In this document: piece by piece, positions 1 to 9,112 of the stretch
Layout of the letters: every line of letters starts with the position of its first letter
Numbering within the stretch: the stretch's first letter is position 1
Assembly (NCBI RefSeq): GCF_002953935.1
Contig: NZ_CP026514.1
Coordinates: forward strand, 3,906,001-3,970,000
DNA from: Arthrobacter sp. PGP41
GTDB lineage: Bacteria; Actinomycetota; Actinomycetes; Actinomycetales; Micrococcaceae
Reading direction: 5' to 3'
Length of the DNA: 64,000 nucleotides
Position numbers and translations under genes: made by a program
Notes under the pieces: generated by a model
Seen by the model: the letters and a program-made list of their open reading frames with translations, nothing else
The model's database searches: none
Told to the model about the DNA's origin: nothing

Positions 1-1083
1 GTGGACAGTGGTTATTCCGGTCAGGAAATCGAAGACCGAGATGGCTTCGGCTTCCACGTCGATCTCCCCGTGGCTGCCGAAGATCCGGGTGCGCCGCGGG
101 CCGGCGGCGGTGAAGGCCGTGGCGGTGAAGGCGGCAGTTGTGCCGTTTTCGTATTCAATATTCACTACCTGGTGGTCCACGACGTCATTGTCGGAGAAAT
201 AGACGCAGCGGCCATAGGGGCCGGTTGCCAGGGCGTGCAGCAGCGACTCTGGCGTGCCGCCCGGATCCACCACGTCCGCGAAATACGCCTTGGCTGGATC
301 AGCCTTAGCTCCGTCCACGGGCCGGCCCGCACCATAGATTTTCAGCGCGGAATAGGGGCAGCGGGGCTCCGCAGGGCAGTCTATGCAGCGCCGGGCGGCA
401 CCCTCCGGCGCCCCTTCGGGGCGGAAATGGGCCAGCGTTCCGAACGACGACACCTTCAGTGGCCTGCTCCCGATGATGTAGGAAAGCCAGTCGACGTCGT
501 GCGTGCACTTGGCAAGGAGGAACGGGCTCGCGCTTTCCTCCTTGCGCCAGTTCCCGCGGACGTACGAGTGCGCGAAATGCCAGAAGCCCACTGGCTCCAG
601 GTGCTGGACGGAGATGATCCGGCCCACCGCCCCGTCCAACAGGATCTGCCTGAGGAGCGCTGTCAGCGGGGTGTAGCGCAACACATGGCAGACAGTCGCG
701 CCGGCGGCGCTTTCACGGCCCAGGCGTTCCAGTTCTGCGCAGCCGGCGGGGTCGACGGCGACAGGCTTCTCCAGGAGGATCGGGTAGCCGTGGGCTGCGG
801 CTGCCGCGAAAGGACCTCCATGCTCACGGTCAGGGGTGGCGATGATGATGCCGTCGGCCGGCAGGCGGTTTTTGAGCATTGCCTGCCAGTCCTCGAACAC
901 GCCCTCCGCCGGCACATTCAACTCGGCCGCCAGGCCGTTGCGCAGCACCGGGCGCGGCTCAGCCACGCCCGCAACGACCGCCTGGCCGGTGGCAACGGCG
1001 AGCCGGGCATAGGCTGCGCCCCTCGCCCCTGCACCTGCGATGAGGAGCCGCACCGGATGCCGTTGCGCCGGCCCGGCATCCAC
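1..1083 (-). CDS. Gfo/Idh/MocA-family NAD(P)-dependent oxidoreductase, 3' end outside window
   Basis: Likely sugar or sugar-acid dehydrogenase of the cytosol and the last visible gene of the carbohydrate operon. Reading from a GTG at 1083, the protein has a Rossmann motif GAGARG (about residues 17-22) and the family EKP motif (about 105-107). The C-terminal half carries a cysteine-rich stretch, CIDCPAEPRCPYSA, found in a subset of this family. The frame stays open to base 1, giving at least 361 residues, so the gene continues past the left edge. It starts 3 bases after the stop of the glycosidase, so co-transcription is likely. The substrate cannot be read from sequence; by context it acts on the sugar released by the neighbouring hydrolase. 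Start choice is moderately sure because no strong Shine-Dalgarno is seen. Confidence 0.85.
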   Translation of the reverse strand, partial: MDAGPAQRHPVRLLIAGAGARGAAYARLAVATGQAVVAGVAEPRPVLRNGLAAELNVPAEGVFEDWQAMLKNRLPADGIIIATPDREHGGPFAAAAAHGYPILLEKPVAVDPAGCAELERLGRESAAGATVCHVLRYTPLTALLRQILLDGAVGRIISVQHLEPVGFWHFAHSYVRGNWRKEESASPFLLAKCTHDVDWLSYIIGSRPLKVSSFGTLAHFRPEGAPEGAARRCIDCPAEPRCPYSALKIYGAGRPVDGAKADPAKAYFADVVDPGGTPESLLHALATGPYGRCVYFSDNDVVDHQVVNIEYENGTTAAFTATAFTAAGPRRTRIFGSHGEIDVEAEAISVFDFLTGITTVH

Positions 1084-1086
1084 TGG

Positions 1087-2442
1087 TCAGCCGTTCTCAG
1101 GATCGGCAAGCCATTCCAGCGCCACGGCCGCTGTCCACGACTGGTCCATGCTGCCCAGCGGTTCGCCGGTGAAGGGCTCGTAGTACTCACCGAAATGGCC
1201 CTCCATCAGCTGGGCGAGGGAGGCCTCCCGCAGCCGGCGGTAGCGCTTCTCGTCCCCGCGCCTGCGCAGGCAGTGGGCCAGGTACCAGTTCATCACCGGC
1301 CACACGGGTCCGCGCCAGTACTGGCGCGGCTTCAGCCCTTTATAGGTGGTGGACGTGGAAGCCGGCAGCGGGAAGGCCAGGCGGGGATCGCCCGTCCAGT
1401 CCGGCCCTTCGAAGACTTCCAGTTGCCGGTCAAGGAGGGCCTGGTCATTGGTGGAAATGAGGGGCGCGAATCCGGCCATGGTGGGCGGTCCGATCCACTC
1501 CCCCGTCAGCACATCCCGGTCGCGTGCGAGTCCGGTCCTGCCATCCACCGTCGCGTCAACGCCGTCGCGGAATTCCCTGGCCCATTCCCGCAACCGGGGC
1601 GCCTCCTCCGGCAGTCCGAACTGTTCCGCCAGCACGGCCAGGTCCTCATTGGCCGCGGCGTAGATCGCGGACATGAAGACGTCCTTGACCTGGAAGGCCA
1701 TCACCCGGGGCAACCGCTCGTCGTCGAACCTCACGTCCGCCATCTGTTGCACCAGCCAAAGGTAGCGGCTGTACTCCTCGTCGCTGGGGCGCTGGCTGTG
1801 GTCCTTGACCTTCTGCGTGTCCGTGCGGACGAACGGCTCCATCTTCCCCGGGTTGACCCTGGAATACGGGCCGTCAAAGCGCGGGGAGTTGTCCATCCCG
1901 GATTCCCAGCCGTGGTAAATGGTCAGCAGGCCCGAGCCGTCCCCGCCGCGGGCCCTCCGCAGCCAGGCGTGCCAGTCGATCCATCCCGGCAGCGTCCGGC
2001 GGGTGAATTCATCCGCGAGCCTGGCATCCTTGCCTCCCGCAGCCGTGGCCCGTTCCACGATGCGCCGCAGCATGGTGGCGTGCACCGGCGGCTGGCAGAT
2101 GCCGCTGGACTGCACACCCTCCGGCGAGGCCCCGCGGGTCCCCCACCGTTCGATGTCGGGGAAGTAGCCGGGGACGTCGGAGAAGACGATGTGCGGGATC
2201 ATCCCGCTCTTCCACTGGGCGGCCAGCAGGTAGTCGAGCTCCCGGAGGGCGCGTTCGACACTCACGGTCGAAAGTCCGGCGGCGACGAACGCGGCGTCCC
2301 AGCTCCACATGTGCGGATACAGGTTCGGTGCGGCCGTCACCATGGTGCCGAGGTCGTTGGCTGCCAGGACGTTCCTGGCGCGGCGCCCGAGCTCCTCAAG
2401 GTCCTTGATCGGATACGTGTCCCTGTCCGGCGCCTGGCTCAT
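1087..2442 (-). CDS. GH63-type glycosidase (mannosylglycerate/glucosylglycerate hydrolase-like)
   Basis: Predicted cytosolic (alpha/alpha)6-barrel glycosidase of 451 residues, the usual size for the mannosylglycerate hydrolase branch of GH63. Diagnostic pieces are the N-terminal block YPHMWSWDAAF, the substrate-loop block GWESGMDNSPRFD and the C-terminal EYYEPFTGEPLGSMDQSW, which holds the likely catalytic glutamate. No signal peptide is visible. Its ATG overlaps the stop of the ABC ATPase by four bases (ATGA), so it is translationally coupled to the transporter and should act on the imported solute. Family knowledge points to glucosylglycerate or mannosylglycerate; an alpha-glucosidase or trehalase-like activity cannot be excluded. 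Confidence 0.85.
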   Translation of the reverse strand: MSQAPDRDTYPIKDLEELGRRARNVLAANDLGTMVTAAPNLYPHMWSWDAAFVAAGLSTVSVERALRELDYLLAAQWKSGMIPHIVFSDVPGYFPDIERWGTRGASPEGVQSSGICQPPVHATMLRRIVERATAAGGKDARLADEFTRRTLPGWIDWHAWLRRARGGDGSGLLTIYHGWESGMDNSPRFDGPYSRVNPGKMEPFVRTDTQKVKDHSQRPSDEEYSRYLWLVQQMADVRFDDERLPRVMAFQVKDVFMSAIYAAANEDLAVLAEQFGLPEEAPRLREWAREFRDGVDATVDGRTGLARDRDVLTGEWIGPPTMAGFAPLISTNDQALLDRQLEVFEGPDWTGDPRLAFPLPASTSTTYKGLKPRQYWRGPVWPVMNWYLAHCLRRRGDEKRYRRLREASLAQLMEGHFGEYYEPFTGEPLGSMDQSWTAAVALEWLADPENG

Positions 2443-3527
2443 GCCGTGAGTCCCAGCTGCGTCTCCGTATCGAAGAACCGGATGGTTGCCTGGTCGAACC
2501 TCAGTCCAACCTTTTCCCCCGGGGAGACCCGTACCGTGGAGGCAACCTGGACCTTGATGGTCTGTCCGCCCAGGTCCACGGTCAGCAGGGTTGCATGGCC
2601 AAGCGGTTCCACCACTTCCACGGTGGCGTCGAGGGTTCCCGGGGCTCCCCGCTGCTCAATGTAGATGTTTTCCGCGCGGATCCCGACCATCACGGGAAGT
2701 CCGCCGGACCGGGCCGCGGAGCGGGCCAGGAATTCAGGCGCCTCAGTGCCTTGGCCGGCGACTTCCAGGGCGCCCTCCTGCGTCACCCGGCCCTCAAGGA
2801 AGTTCATTGGCGGCGAGCCGATGAATCCCCCGACGAAGCGGTCCGCGGGCTCCTCATAGACGGTGATGGGATGCCCAAGCTGGGCTATCTGCCCCTTCTT
2901 CATCACGGCCACCCGGTCTGAGAGGCTCATCGCCTCCACCTGATCGTGCGTCACGTAAAGCGTGGTGGAGCCCAGCTGCTGGACAATCTTTTTCAGTTCC
3001 GCCCGGAAGTCGAGGCGCAGGAGGGCGTCCAGGTTGGACAGGGGCTCGTCCATGAGCAGGACGTCCGCATCCATAACGATGGCCCTGGCGACGGCGACGC
3101 GCTGCCGCTGCCCGCCCGAGAGCTGGGCAGGGTAGCGGTCCAGGTAGGGGGTGAGCTGGAGCAGGTCGGCCGCCCAGGCGACCTTCTTCTCGAGTTCATC
3201 CCGGGGAACCTTCTTCATGACGAGGCCGAACCCGATGTTGGTGCGGACCTTGCGGTGCGGGAACACGGCGTAGGACTGGAACACCATGGAGAGGTTCCTG
3301 TCCTGCGGGGGCAGGTACGTTACATCCCGGCCGCCGATTGAGATACTCCCTTCATCCGGGAAGTCCAGCCCCGCCACCATGCGCAGCAGGGTTGTCTTCC
3401 CGCAGCCCGAGGGCCCGAGAAGCACCATGAACTCACCCTCTGCAACCTCGAGGGACACGTTGTTCGTGGCCAGCTCGGTGCTGCCGGGGTAGGTCTTGTG
3501 GAGACCTTTGATGGAGATGTCAGCCAT
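2439..3527 (-). CDS. Sugar ABC transporter ATP-binding protein, MalK/UgpC type
   Basis: Energises the sugar importer at the inner face of the membrane. It has 362 residues with Walker A GPSGCGKT (residues 38-45), Q-loop, signature LSGGQRQRVA, Walker B VLLMDEP and switch His in YVTHD, followed by a C-terminal TOBE/OB regulatory region typical of MalK/UgpC. It lies 22 bases downstream of the second permease gene and overlaps the glycosidase start. MalK-type ATPases are often shared by several importers, but here the gene is embedded in a complete operon. Confidence 0.93.
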   Translation of the reverse strand: MADISIKGLHKTYPGSTELATNNVSLEVAEGEFMVLLGPSGCGKTTLLRMVAGLDFPDEGSISIGGRDVTYLPPQDRNLSMVFQSYAVFPHRKVRTNIGFGLVMKKVPRDELEKKVAWAADLLQLTPYLDRYPAQLSGGQRQRVAVARAIVMDADVLLMDEPLSNLDALLRLDFRAELKKIVQQLGSTTLYVTHDQVEAMSLSDRVAVMKKGQIAQLGHPITVYEEPADRFVGGFIGSPPMNFLEGRVTQEGALEVAGQGTEAPEFLARSAARSGGLPVMVGIRAENIYIEQRGAPGTLDATVEVVEPLGHATLLTVDLGGQTIKVQVASTVRVSPGEKVGLRFDQATIRFFDTETQLGLTA

Positions 3528-3549
3528 GGGACAGCCTCTCTGGAGAGCA

Positions 3550-4434
3550 CTAGCGGATCGTGGAGCCCCACATGTTTGTGAGGTAGCGGCGCATGAAGAA
3601 GATGAAGATCAGTGCCGGGATCACCAGCAGGAAGCCGCCGGCGAACCGGTAAGCCAGCGGTGACTCGGCGAGGGAACTGAGGACCTGGGCCGGCAGCGTG
3701 CGCTGGTTCAGGGTGAGGATCGACGCACCCAGGACTTCGTTCCAGGACATGACGAAGGTAAAGATGGAGGCCGCGGCGATGCCGGGGATGGCCATGGGCA
3801 TGACCACCTTGAGGAAGGCCTGCACGGGGGTGCAGCCGAAGATGCGGGCAGCTTCCTCGACGTCGCGCGGCACGCCCAGGAACACCGAGGACGTGATCAG
3901 GATGGTGGTGGGCAGCGCCAGTGCGGTGTGGAGCAGGACGACGGCAAGGACGCTGTCATACAGCCCCGTCTGCAGGAACAGCTGGGCGAGCGGCACGGAA
4001 AGCACCACGATGGGCAGCGCACGGGTGAAGAGCAGGAAGAGCTGATAGGGGTCCCGGCCGGGGAAGGCGAAACGTGCCACCGCGTACCCGGCGGGAACTC
4101 CGATGATGAGGGAGAGCAGGAGGGTGAAGATGCCCACCTGGACGGAGTTGATGAGCCCGGCCAGGACGCCCGTGGACTGCAGGAACGTCTGCATGGTTTC
4201 GAGGGAGAAGTTGCTGGGAACAAAGCTCAGGGGGAACGCCTGCAGGGCCGCCCTGCTGGAGGTGGCGGACAGCGCGATCAGGTAGATGGGGAGCGCCATG
4301 AAGAGCGTGATGAGGATGCAGCCCACCTGGAGCAGCACCCGGCTGCGGCGCCGCCGTGCCAGCGGCCGGCGGTCCACTTCCGGCTGGGGCCGCGATTCCG
4401 GAGCCGTTGCCTGGTTGGTGGTGGCGTGGCTCAT
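3550..4434 (-). CDS. Sugar ABC transporter permease, MalG type
   Basis: Inner-membrane permease of 294 residues with about six membrane segments. The cytoplasmic EAA loop that docks the ATPase is clear (EEAARIFGCTPVQAF). I chose the ATG at 4434 (MSHATTNQ) because it overlaps the stop of the upstream permease as ATGA. A longer reading frame exists but only adds low-complexity residues encoded inside the upstream gene. It forms a heterodimer with the other permease. Confidence 0.92.
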   Translation of the reverse strand: MSHATTNQATAPESRPQPEVDRRPLARRRRSRVLLQVGCILITLFMALPIYLIALSATSSRAALQAFPLSFVPSNFSLETMQTFLQSTGVLAGLINSVQVGIFTLLLSLIIGVPAGYAVARFAFPGRDPYQLFLLFTRALPIVVLSVPLAQLFLQTGLYDSVLAVVLLHTALALPTTILITSSVFLGVPRDVEEAARIFGCTPVQAFLKVVMPMAIPGIAAASIFTFVMSWNEVLGASILTLNQRTLPAQVLSSLAESPLAYRFAGGFLLVIPALIFIFFMRRYLTNMWGSTIR

Positions 4435-5345
4435 CGGGCTGCCTCCGATTGGTCTCGCAGGAGCTTGAGGTAGCCGACTGCGGTCACCATGGACACTGCC
4501 ATGACCACCAGGGCCAGGGCCGAGGCCACGTTGGCGTCCTGCAGTCCGGTGTACCACCGGTAGGTCTCGCCGACCACCAGCGGGAAGTTCTGGCCGGTGA
4601 GGGCCAGCGCCACGGCGAAGGTCTGGAACGCGAGGATGGTCCTCAGGATCAGGGCCGTCTGGAGGCTGGGACGCAGCAGCGGGAGGGTCACGTGCCAGAG
4701 CCGGTCCCAGAAGCCCGCGCCGAAGACGCCGGCGGCCTCCTCGTAGTCCTTGGGGATGGACTGCAGCCCTGCCACCACGATGACGAACACCAGGGACGTG
4801 GCGCGCCAGACCTCGGCGATCAGCACGGCCATGAACATCGAGGCGTAGTTGTCGTAGGCGAGCCAGGAGACCGGTTCAAGGCCCACGGAAGCCAGCACGG
4901 AGTTGAGGTATCCGCGGTCCGTGAAGACGGTCAACCACACCAGGCCGGCGGCAAGGTCGCTGACGGCCAGGGGTATGGCCCAGATGTAGAAGTACACCGA
5001 CGAGCCCCGCGGTTTGGCCCGGATGAGCAGGGCCATGGCAAGCGCCAGGACGAACTGGATCGGAATCATCACCACGATAAGGAGCAGCGTGTTGCCCACG
5101 GATGACCAGAAGTACGGATCCTGCGCCATCCGGGTGAAGTTCGCCGTCGTAAGCCCTTCGGGGCCGCCGAACGCCTGAAGGATGCCGCTCACCATCGGCC
5201 AGCCGAAGAGCAGTGTCATGAAGACGATGGACGGGGCGATGAGCAGCATCGCTGCCGAGGTGCCGCTCCTGCGCGACGGCCGGCCCCGCGGCGCTGAGGG
5301 CCGGGGCCGGGGCTTGGCGTCCGCCGGAGCGCCGGGGGCGGCCAT
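4431..5345 (-). CDS. Sugar ABC transporter permease, MalF type
   Basis: Inner-membrane permease of 304 residues, six predicted membrane helices and an EAA loop (EEAAGVFGAGFWDRL). A proline/arginine-rich cytosolic N-terminus precedes the first helix. It lacks the large periplasmic domain of enterobacterial MalF, as is usual in actinobacteria. Its ATG overlaps the stop of the binding-protein gene by one base (TGATG). Confidence 0.92.
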   Translation of the reverse strand: MAAPGAPADAKPRPRPSAPRGRPSRRSGTSAAMLLIAPSIVFMTLLFGWPMVSGILQAFGGPEGLTTANFTRMAQDPYFWSSVGNTLLLIVVMIPIQFVLALAMALLIRAKPRGSSVYFYIWAIPLAVSDLAAGLVWLTVFTDRGYLNSVLASVGLEPVSWLAYDNYASMFMAVLIAEVWRATSLVFVIVVAGLQSIPKDYEEAAGVFGAGFWDRLWHVTLPLLRPSLQTALILRTILAFQTFAVALALTGQNFPLVVGETYRWYTGLQDANVASALALVVMAVSMVTAVGYLKLLRDQSEAAR

Positions 5346-6673
5346 CAGGAGACCTTACATGGGGTCTGTTTGGGATCCGGCGCCCAGCAGGGGACGTTGA
5401 GGCTGTCCATGATCTTCGCGAGTTCCGCACCCTGCCGGTCCAGCGTCGCCTTCACGTCGGCGTTGTTCAGGCAGATTTCCTGGAAGCAGTTCTTGAAGAG
5501 CTGGGAAACCTGGGGGTCTTTGTCTCCCAGGCCGACCGGCGGCAGTGCGAGCAGCGCATCGGAGGCCTCCTGCTGGGCCTTGACTGCCTTTGCCTCAAGG
5601 GCGACGCCGCCGGGAAGGTCGCCGCCGACTTCCGTCTTGACAACGGGGAAGAAGGAATTGGATTTCAGTGTCTCAATCTGCGCCTCGGGCTTGGACAGGG
5701 CCTTGATGAGTTCGAAGGCCTTGTCCTTCTCGGGTGAACCTTGGGGCACTGCCATGCCGCCGACGATCAGCAGGTAGCCCTTGCCCTTCGGACCGGACGG
5801 CGCCGGCACCATCAGCCATTCGTCGGGCTTGTCCTTGACGGCGGTGATGAGTCGGGCCACATGGTCCCAAGCGACCATGACCTCACCGTTGGCCAGGGGC
5901 TCCTGCATGAAGTCGTAGTTCGCGGAGGCGGGGTTGGTGTTAGCCCAAAGCTCCCGCATATAGGTCCAGGCCGTGACGGCATCCGGGTTGCGGAAGGTGG
6001 TGATTTGTCCGCCGGTGAAGCTGGGGAGGAGGAAACCCTGGTAGAAGCGGTGGTGAAGGCCCTTGGGCCCCGCCGGAATGCCGAAGACCGGCCGGCCGTT
6101 CGCTGCTTTGGCGGCCTGCGCCCATGCCAGGTATTGATCGTAGGTGAGCTTGTTGACGTCGGCTCCCGACGGCAGCCACTCAAGCGCCTTCTTGTTGATC
6201 GCCAGCACATATGTCGCCTGGATCCACGGAATGTACCGGGGAACGTCCGTGCCGAGCTTGGACAGCTCCTTCAGATCGTCTGAGTATCCTGCCGAGGACA
6301 GGTCGTTCATCAGGGAGCTGAGGTCCTCCAACTGTGAGGCAAAGGGAACAAGGTCGCCGTGCAGGCCTCCGGCAATTCCCACCTCCACCTTTCCGGCCGA
6401 AAGCTGGGACTTCAGGGTGGTGTTGAAGACGCCGGTGTCAACGGGGTTGTAGGCCACCTGGATATCCCCGGCAAACTTTTTGAGCGTGGCTTCGTACTTT
6501 TGCCGCTCCTCCACCGGGGAGAACTGGGTGGAGAGGAAGTTGACCGAGCCGGCCCCTCCGCTTCCGCTGGTATTCACACCGCAGGCCGCGAGGAGGGGGC
6601 CTGTGGCCAGGGCCAGCAGGCCTCCCTTCAACAAGGTCCGCCGGCTGACGTCGAAGTGAGCGAGATCGGACAT
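5345..6673 (-). CDS. Extracellular sugar-binding lipoprotein (family 1 solute-binding protein)
   Basis: Captures the sugar outside the membrane for the adjacent permeases. The N-terminus has twin arginines (RR at 11-12), a hydrophobic stretch and a lipobox LAAC with Cys31, indicating Tat-type export and lipid anchoring. Total length 442 residues is normal for the family. An AGGAGG ribosome site sits seven bases before the ATG, which decides the start. First gene of the six-gene minus-strand operon, expressed from the promoter region shared with the ROK regulator. Confidence 0.93.
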   Translation of the reverse strand: MSDLAHFDVSRRTLLKGGLLALATGPLLAACGVNTSGSGGAGSVNFLSTQFSPVEERQKYEATLKKFAGDIQVAYNPVDTGVFNTTLKSQLSAGKVEVGIAGGLHGDLVPFASQLEDLSSLMNDLSSAGYSDDLKELSKLGTDVPRYIPWIQATYVLAINKKALEWLPSGADVNKLTYDQYLAWAQAAKAANGRPVFGIPAGPKGLHHRFYQGFLLPSFTGGQITTFRNPDAVTAWTYMRELWANTNPASANYDFMQEPLANGEVMVAWDHVARLITAVKDKPDEWLMVPAPSGPKGKGYLLIVGGMAVPQGSPEKDKAFELIKALSKPEAQIETLKSNSFFPVVKTEVGGDLPGGVALEAKAVKAQQEASDALLALPPVGLGDKDPQVSQLFKNCFQEICLNNADVKATLDRQGAELAKIMDSLNVPCWAPDPKQTPCKVS

Positions 6674-6719
6674 GGGAGCCTCCTGCTTAAAGGGCAGATA
6701 GTATTTTTGTCTGATGGTC

Positions 6720-6737
6720 GATCATAATTGTGTGATC
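6720..6737. promoter_or_regulatory. Candidate ROK repressor operator
   Basis: The dyad GATCATAATTGTGTGATC (arms GATCA/TGATC, 8-base spacer) lies midway between the divergent ABC operon and the ROK gene. Read on the minus strand, a possible -10 (TACTAT, about 6696-6701) lies downstream, so the dyad would cover the -35 region. Binding by the ROK protein is inferred from position only. Confidence 0.5.
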
Positions 6738-6795
6738 CAGACCACGTCAACGCCCCGGCTGCAGGCCAGCCTGGTCCACTTCAGAGGGAGCGAGC

Positions 6796-7977
6796 ATGAC
6801 CCAGCAGAGGACGCTCGTCGGGGGCTCGGGCCAACCTCCGGTGGGGCTTGCCACAAGTGCCGGCCATGTTCTCCAGCTGCTGCGCTCGAACGCGGCAGGT
6901 TACAGCCGCGCGGAACTGTTGGACATCACGGGCATGGCGCGGTCCACCCTCTATGAACGGCTCGACGCGCTTTTCGCCGCGGGCCTGGTTTATGAATCCA
7001 CCCCAATACATGCCCAGCGCGGCAGGCCGCCGCGCGCCCTTCGCTTCGATGACCGCAACAAGCTGGTCCTCGGCATCGATATCGGCCACACCCACGCGGG
7101 GATCCACCTCCTGTCCCTAAGCCGCGAAATCGAGGCCTCCGCCCTGCTGCCCATCGATATCGTGCAATCCCAGGAGGACGTGGCCGGCCAGGTCATCAAG
7201 GAGTCCCTCCGTCTGCTCGACGGGCGGCAGCCCGTGGGAGCGGGAGTGGGACTGCCCGCTCCCGTAGACCCGCTCCACCGGCTGGGGCTGGAGCGGACCG
7301 TCCTTGCCCACTGGGACCTCCAGCGCCTGCAGGAGGTGATGGAGTCAAGGCTGGACTGCCCGGTCCTGCTGGAAAATGACGTCCGCTCGATGGCCGTAGG
7401 GGAGGTCCGGGAGCCGCTCGAATCCCTCGTGGCTGTCAAAGTCAGCACCGGCGTCGGCTCCGGCATTATTGTCGGCGGCGCACTGGTGCGTGGCGCCCAC
7501 GGCGCCGCCGGGGACATCGGGCACGTCCGCGTCCCCGAGGCCGCGGGCCGGCGCTGCCGCTGCGGCAGGGACGGCTGCCTCGCCGCCGTGGCCTCGGGGC
7601 GGGCGCTGCTCGCCGATCCGAAGCTCTCCGGCTATGGGACGCTGCGGCAGCTTGTGGACGCCTGTGGCAGCGACCCCGCCGTTCGCTCCGCCGTCGCGGA
7701 AGCCGGAAGGGTGCTGGGACGTGCGCTCGCCGCGACCGTGGGCACGCTGAACCCGGGGCGCATCGCCATTGGCGGGCTCGTCGGAGTGCTCCCGGACTTC
7801 CTGCGTGCCTGCCGCCGGCAGATCCTGGACGACGCCTTCGAGCCCTCCCTGGTGGACCTGGAGATTGTGCCGGCGGACAGCAGGACCGCCACGGCCATTG
7901 GCCTGTGCAGGCTGGTGGAGGAGAGCCTTTACGCGCCGGAGCGTGTTGAACAGTTGCTGGTGCAGCGGGCTGGCTGA
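6796..7977 (+). CDS. ROK-family transcriptional repressor
   Basis: Probable sugar-responsive repressor of the divergent ABC operon, 393 residues. The N-terminal 80 residues form a winged helix-turn-helix (YSRAELLDITGMARSTLYER). The rest is a ROK sugar-kinase-like fold with the phosphate loop GIDIGHTHAGI and the structural zinc motif CRCGRDGCL. A GAGGGAGCGAG stretch precedes the ATG. In this family (NagC, XylR and others) the sugar-binding domain releases DNA when the inducer binds. The inducer here would be the transported sugar or its product. Confidence 0.88.
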   Translation: MTQQRTLVGGSGQPPVGLATSAGHVLQLLRSNAAGYSRAELLDITGMARSTLYERLDALFAAGLVYESTPIHAQRGRPPRALRFDDRNKLVLGIDIGHTHAGIHLLSLSREIEASALLPIDIVQSQEDVAGQVIKESLRLLDGRQPVGAGVGLPAPVDPLHRLGLERTVLAHWDLQRLQEVMESRLDCPVLLENDVRSMAVGEVREPLESLVAVKVSTGVGSGIIVGGALVRGAHGAAGDIGHVRVPEAAGRRCRCGRDGCLAAVASGRALLADPKLSGYGTLRQLVDACGSDPAVRSAVAEAGRVLGRALAATVGTLNPGRIAIGGLVGVLPDFLRACRRQILDDAFEPSLVDLEIVPADSRTATAIGLCRLVEESLYAPERVEQLLVQRAG

Positions 7978-8020
7978 GAAGTGAAGCCTTCCCATACTGG
8001 CCACGCCCAGCGGCCGTCCC

Positions 8021-8026
8021 TAGACT
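8021..8026 (+). promoter_or_regulatory. -10 element of a probable leaderless promoter (ferritin)
   Basis: TAGACT ends six bases before the ferritin ATG, placing the transcript start at or next to the A of the start codon. A -35-like TGGCCA lies at 7998-8003 with 17-base spacing. No Shine-Dalgarno is present. Confidence 0.55.
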
Positions 8027-8032
8027 CGGGCT

Positions 8033-8563
8033 ATGACCACTTCAAACTTCAATGCCCTCCTGTCCACCCAGATCGGCAATGAGTTCGCTGCCTCCCAGCA
8101 GTACATTGCCGTGGCCACCTGGTTCGCCAACCAGGACCTCCCCCAACTGGCCAGATACTTCTACCGCCAGTCCGTGGAAGAGCGGAACCACGCCATGATG
8201 ATGGTGCAGTACATGCTGGACCGGGACATTACCTTCACCATCCCCGGCGTTCCGGCCGTCCGCAACGACTTCGCCTCCGTCACGGAGCCACTGGCCCTTG
8301 CCCTGCAGCAGGAAAAGGAAGTCACCAAGAACATCGAGGACCTGTTCCGGGCCGCCCGGGGCGAAAATGACGCCCTGGGCGAGCAGTTTATGCTCTGGTT
8401 CCTCAAGGAGCAGGTGGAGGAAGTAGCCTCCATGACCACGCTCCTGAACATCGCCGAGCGCGCGGACAACCTGTTCGACATCGAGAACTTCATCGCCCGG
8501 GAAACCATCGGCGACGGCGGCCGCGACGCCGCAGCGCCCGAGGCCGCCGGCGGCGCGCTCTAA
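8033..8563 (+). CDS. Ferritin (iron-storage ferroxidase)
   Basis: Four-helix ferritin of 176 residues that oxidises Fe(II) and stores iron in a 24-subunit shell in the cytosol. Ferroxidase ligands are visible as Glu17 in IGNEF, Glu50 and His53 in VEERNH, with further acidic residues in KEQVEE. No haem-binding methionine typical of bacterioferritin is evident, so it belongs to the FtnA/BfrB (non-haem) type. It appears monocistronic, probably leaderless, and is followed by the first copy of the long palindrome. Confidence 0.92.
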   Translation: MTTSNFNALLSTQIGNEFAASQQYIAVATWFANQDLPQLARYFYRQSVEERNHAMMMVQYMLDRDITFTIPGVPAVRNDFASVTEPLALALQQEKEVTKNIEDLFRAARGENDALGEQFMLWFLKEQVEEVASMTTLLNIAERADNLFDIENFIARETIGDGGRDAAAPEAAGGAL

Positions 8564-8577
8564 CCTTCCCTGCCCGG

Positions 8578-8643
8578 CCCAACTAAGTAGCGCTAAGTGT
8601 CGTTTTGGAGGCTCATAACGACACTTAGCGCTACCTAGTTGGG
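8578..8643. repeat. Long palindromic intergenic repeat, copy 1
   Basis: Two 27-base arms (8578-8604 and 8617-8643) pair with one mismatch around a 12-base loop. The arm core is AGCGCTAAGTGTCGTT. The same element recurs at 14298 and 40899. Located 14 bases after the ferritin stop, it could also end that transcript. Confidence 0.85.
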
Positions 8644-8788
8644 GTGGAAGAGGCAATGGTGAGGTTCGCCACCACGGGTGGCCCGCCGTCGTCGCCCGTT
8701 GCTACGCTGGAAAGCAAGGCTCTGCACCCGAGCCTCCGGACGACGGTTCAGTACCCGGCACACGACAAGACTGGCCAAAGGATCCCCC

Positions 8789-9112
8789 ATGTCGTGGCTG
8801 ATACTCATTCTTTCCGGCGCCCTCGAGGCTGTCTGGGCGGCAGCCTTGCACCGCGCCTTCCAGGCTGCCGGACGCCGCCGCATTGCGCCGGCTGCACTCT
8901 TCCTGGTGTCCGCCGCGGCAAGCACCGGCGGCCTGGCACTCGCCATGCAGTCCATTCCCACCGGCACGGCCTACGCCGTGTGGGTAGGCGTCGGCGTGGT
9001 GCTGACCTCCGCCTACGCGATCGCCAGCAGGGTGGAGCGCCCGACGGCGGCGCGCCTCCTCCTGCTGTCCGGCATCGCAGTGTGCGTGGTGGGCTTGAAG
9101 GTGGTGGCGTGA
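8789..9112 (+). CDS. Small multidrug resistance (SMR) family exporter, subunit 1
   Basis: Proton-coupled efflux protein of 107 residues with four membrane helices. The essential membrane glutamate is Glu13 (SGALEAVW) and the helix-3 signature is [15 protein letters not shown] chose the ATG at 8789 (MSWLILIL), which follows an AAAGGATC ribosome site; longer frames add arginine-rich residues unlike the family. It ends in TGATG shared with a second SMR gene, the arrangement of heterodimeric pairs such as EbrAB, YkkCD or guanidinium exporters. Confidence 0.88.
   Translation: MSWLILILSGALEAVWAAALHRAFQAAGRRRIAPAALFLVSAAASTGGLALAMQSIPTGTAYAVWVGVGVVLTSAYAIASRVERPTAARLLLLSGIAVCVVGLKVVA

Noticed and set aside
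1..2664. Very long plus-strand open frame over the left end
   Set aside because: It is antisense to the clear dehydrogenase and glycosidase genes, has no family motif, and reflects GC-rich third positions on the other strand.
8645..8788. Possible guanidine riboswitch before the SMR pair
   Set aside because: One small hairpin with an ACGG-containing loop (8668-8682) is present, but a convincing second hairpin at the ribosome site and the ykkC core sequences are missing.
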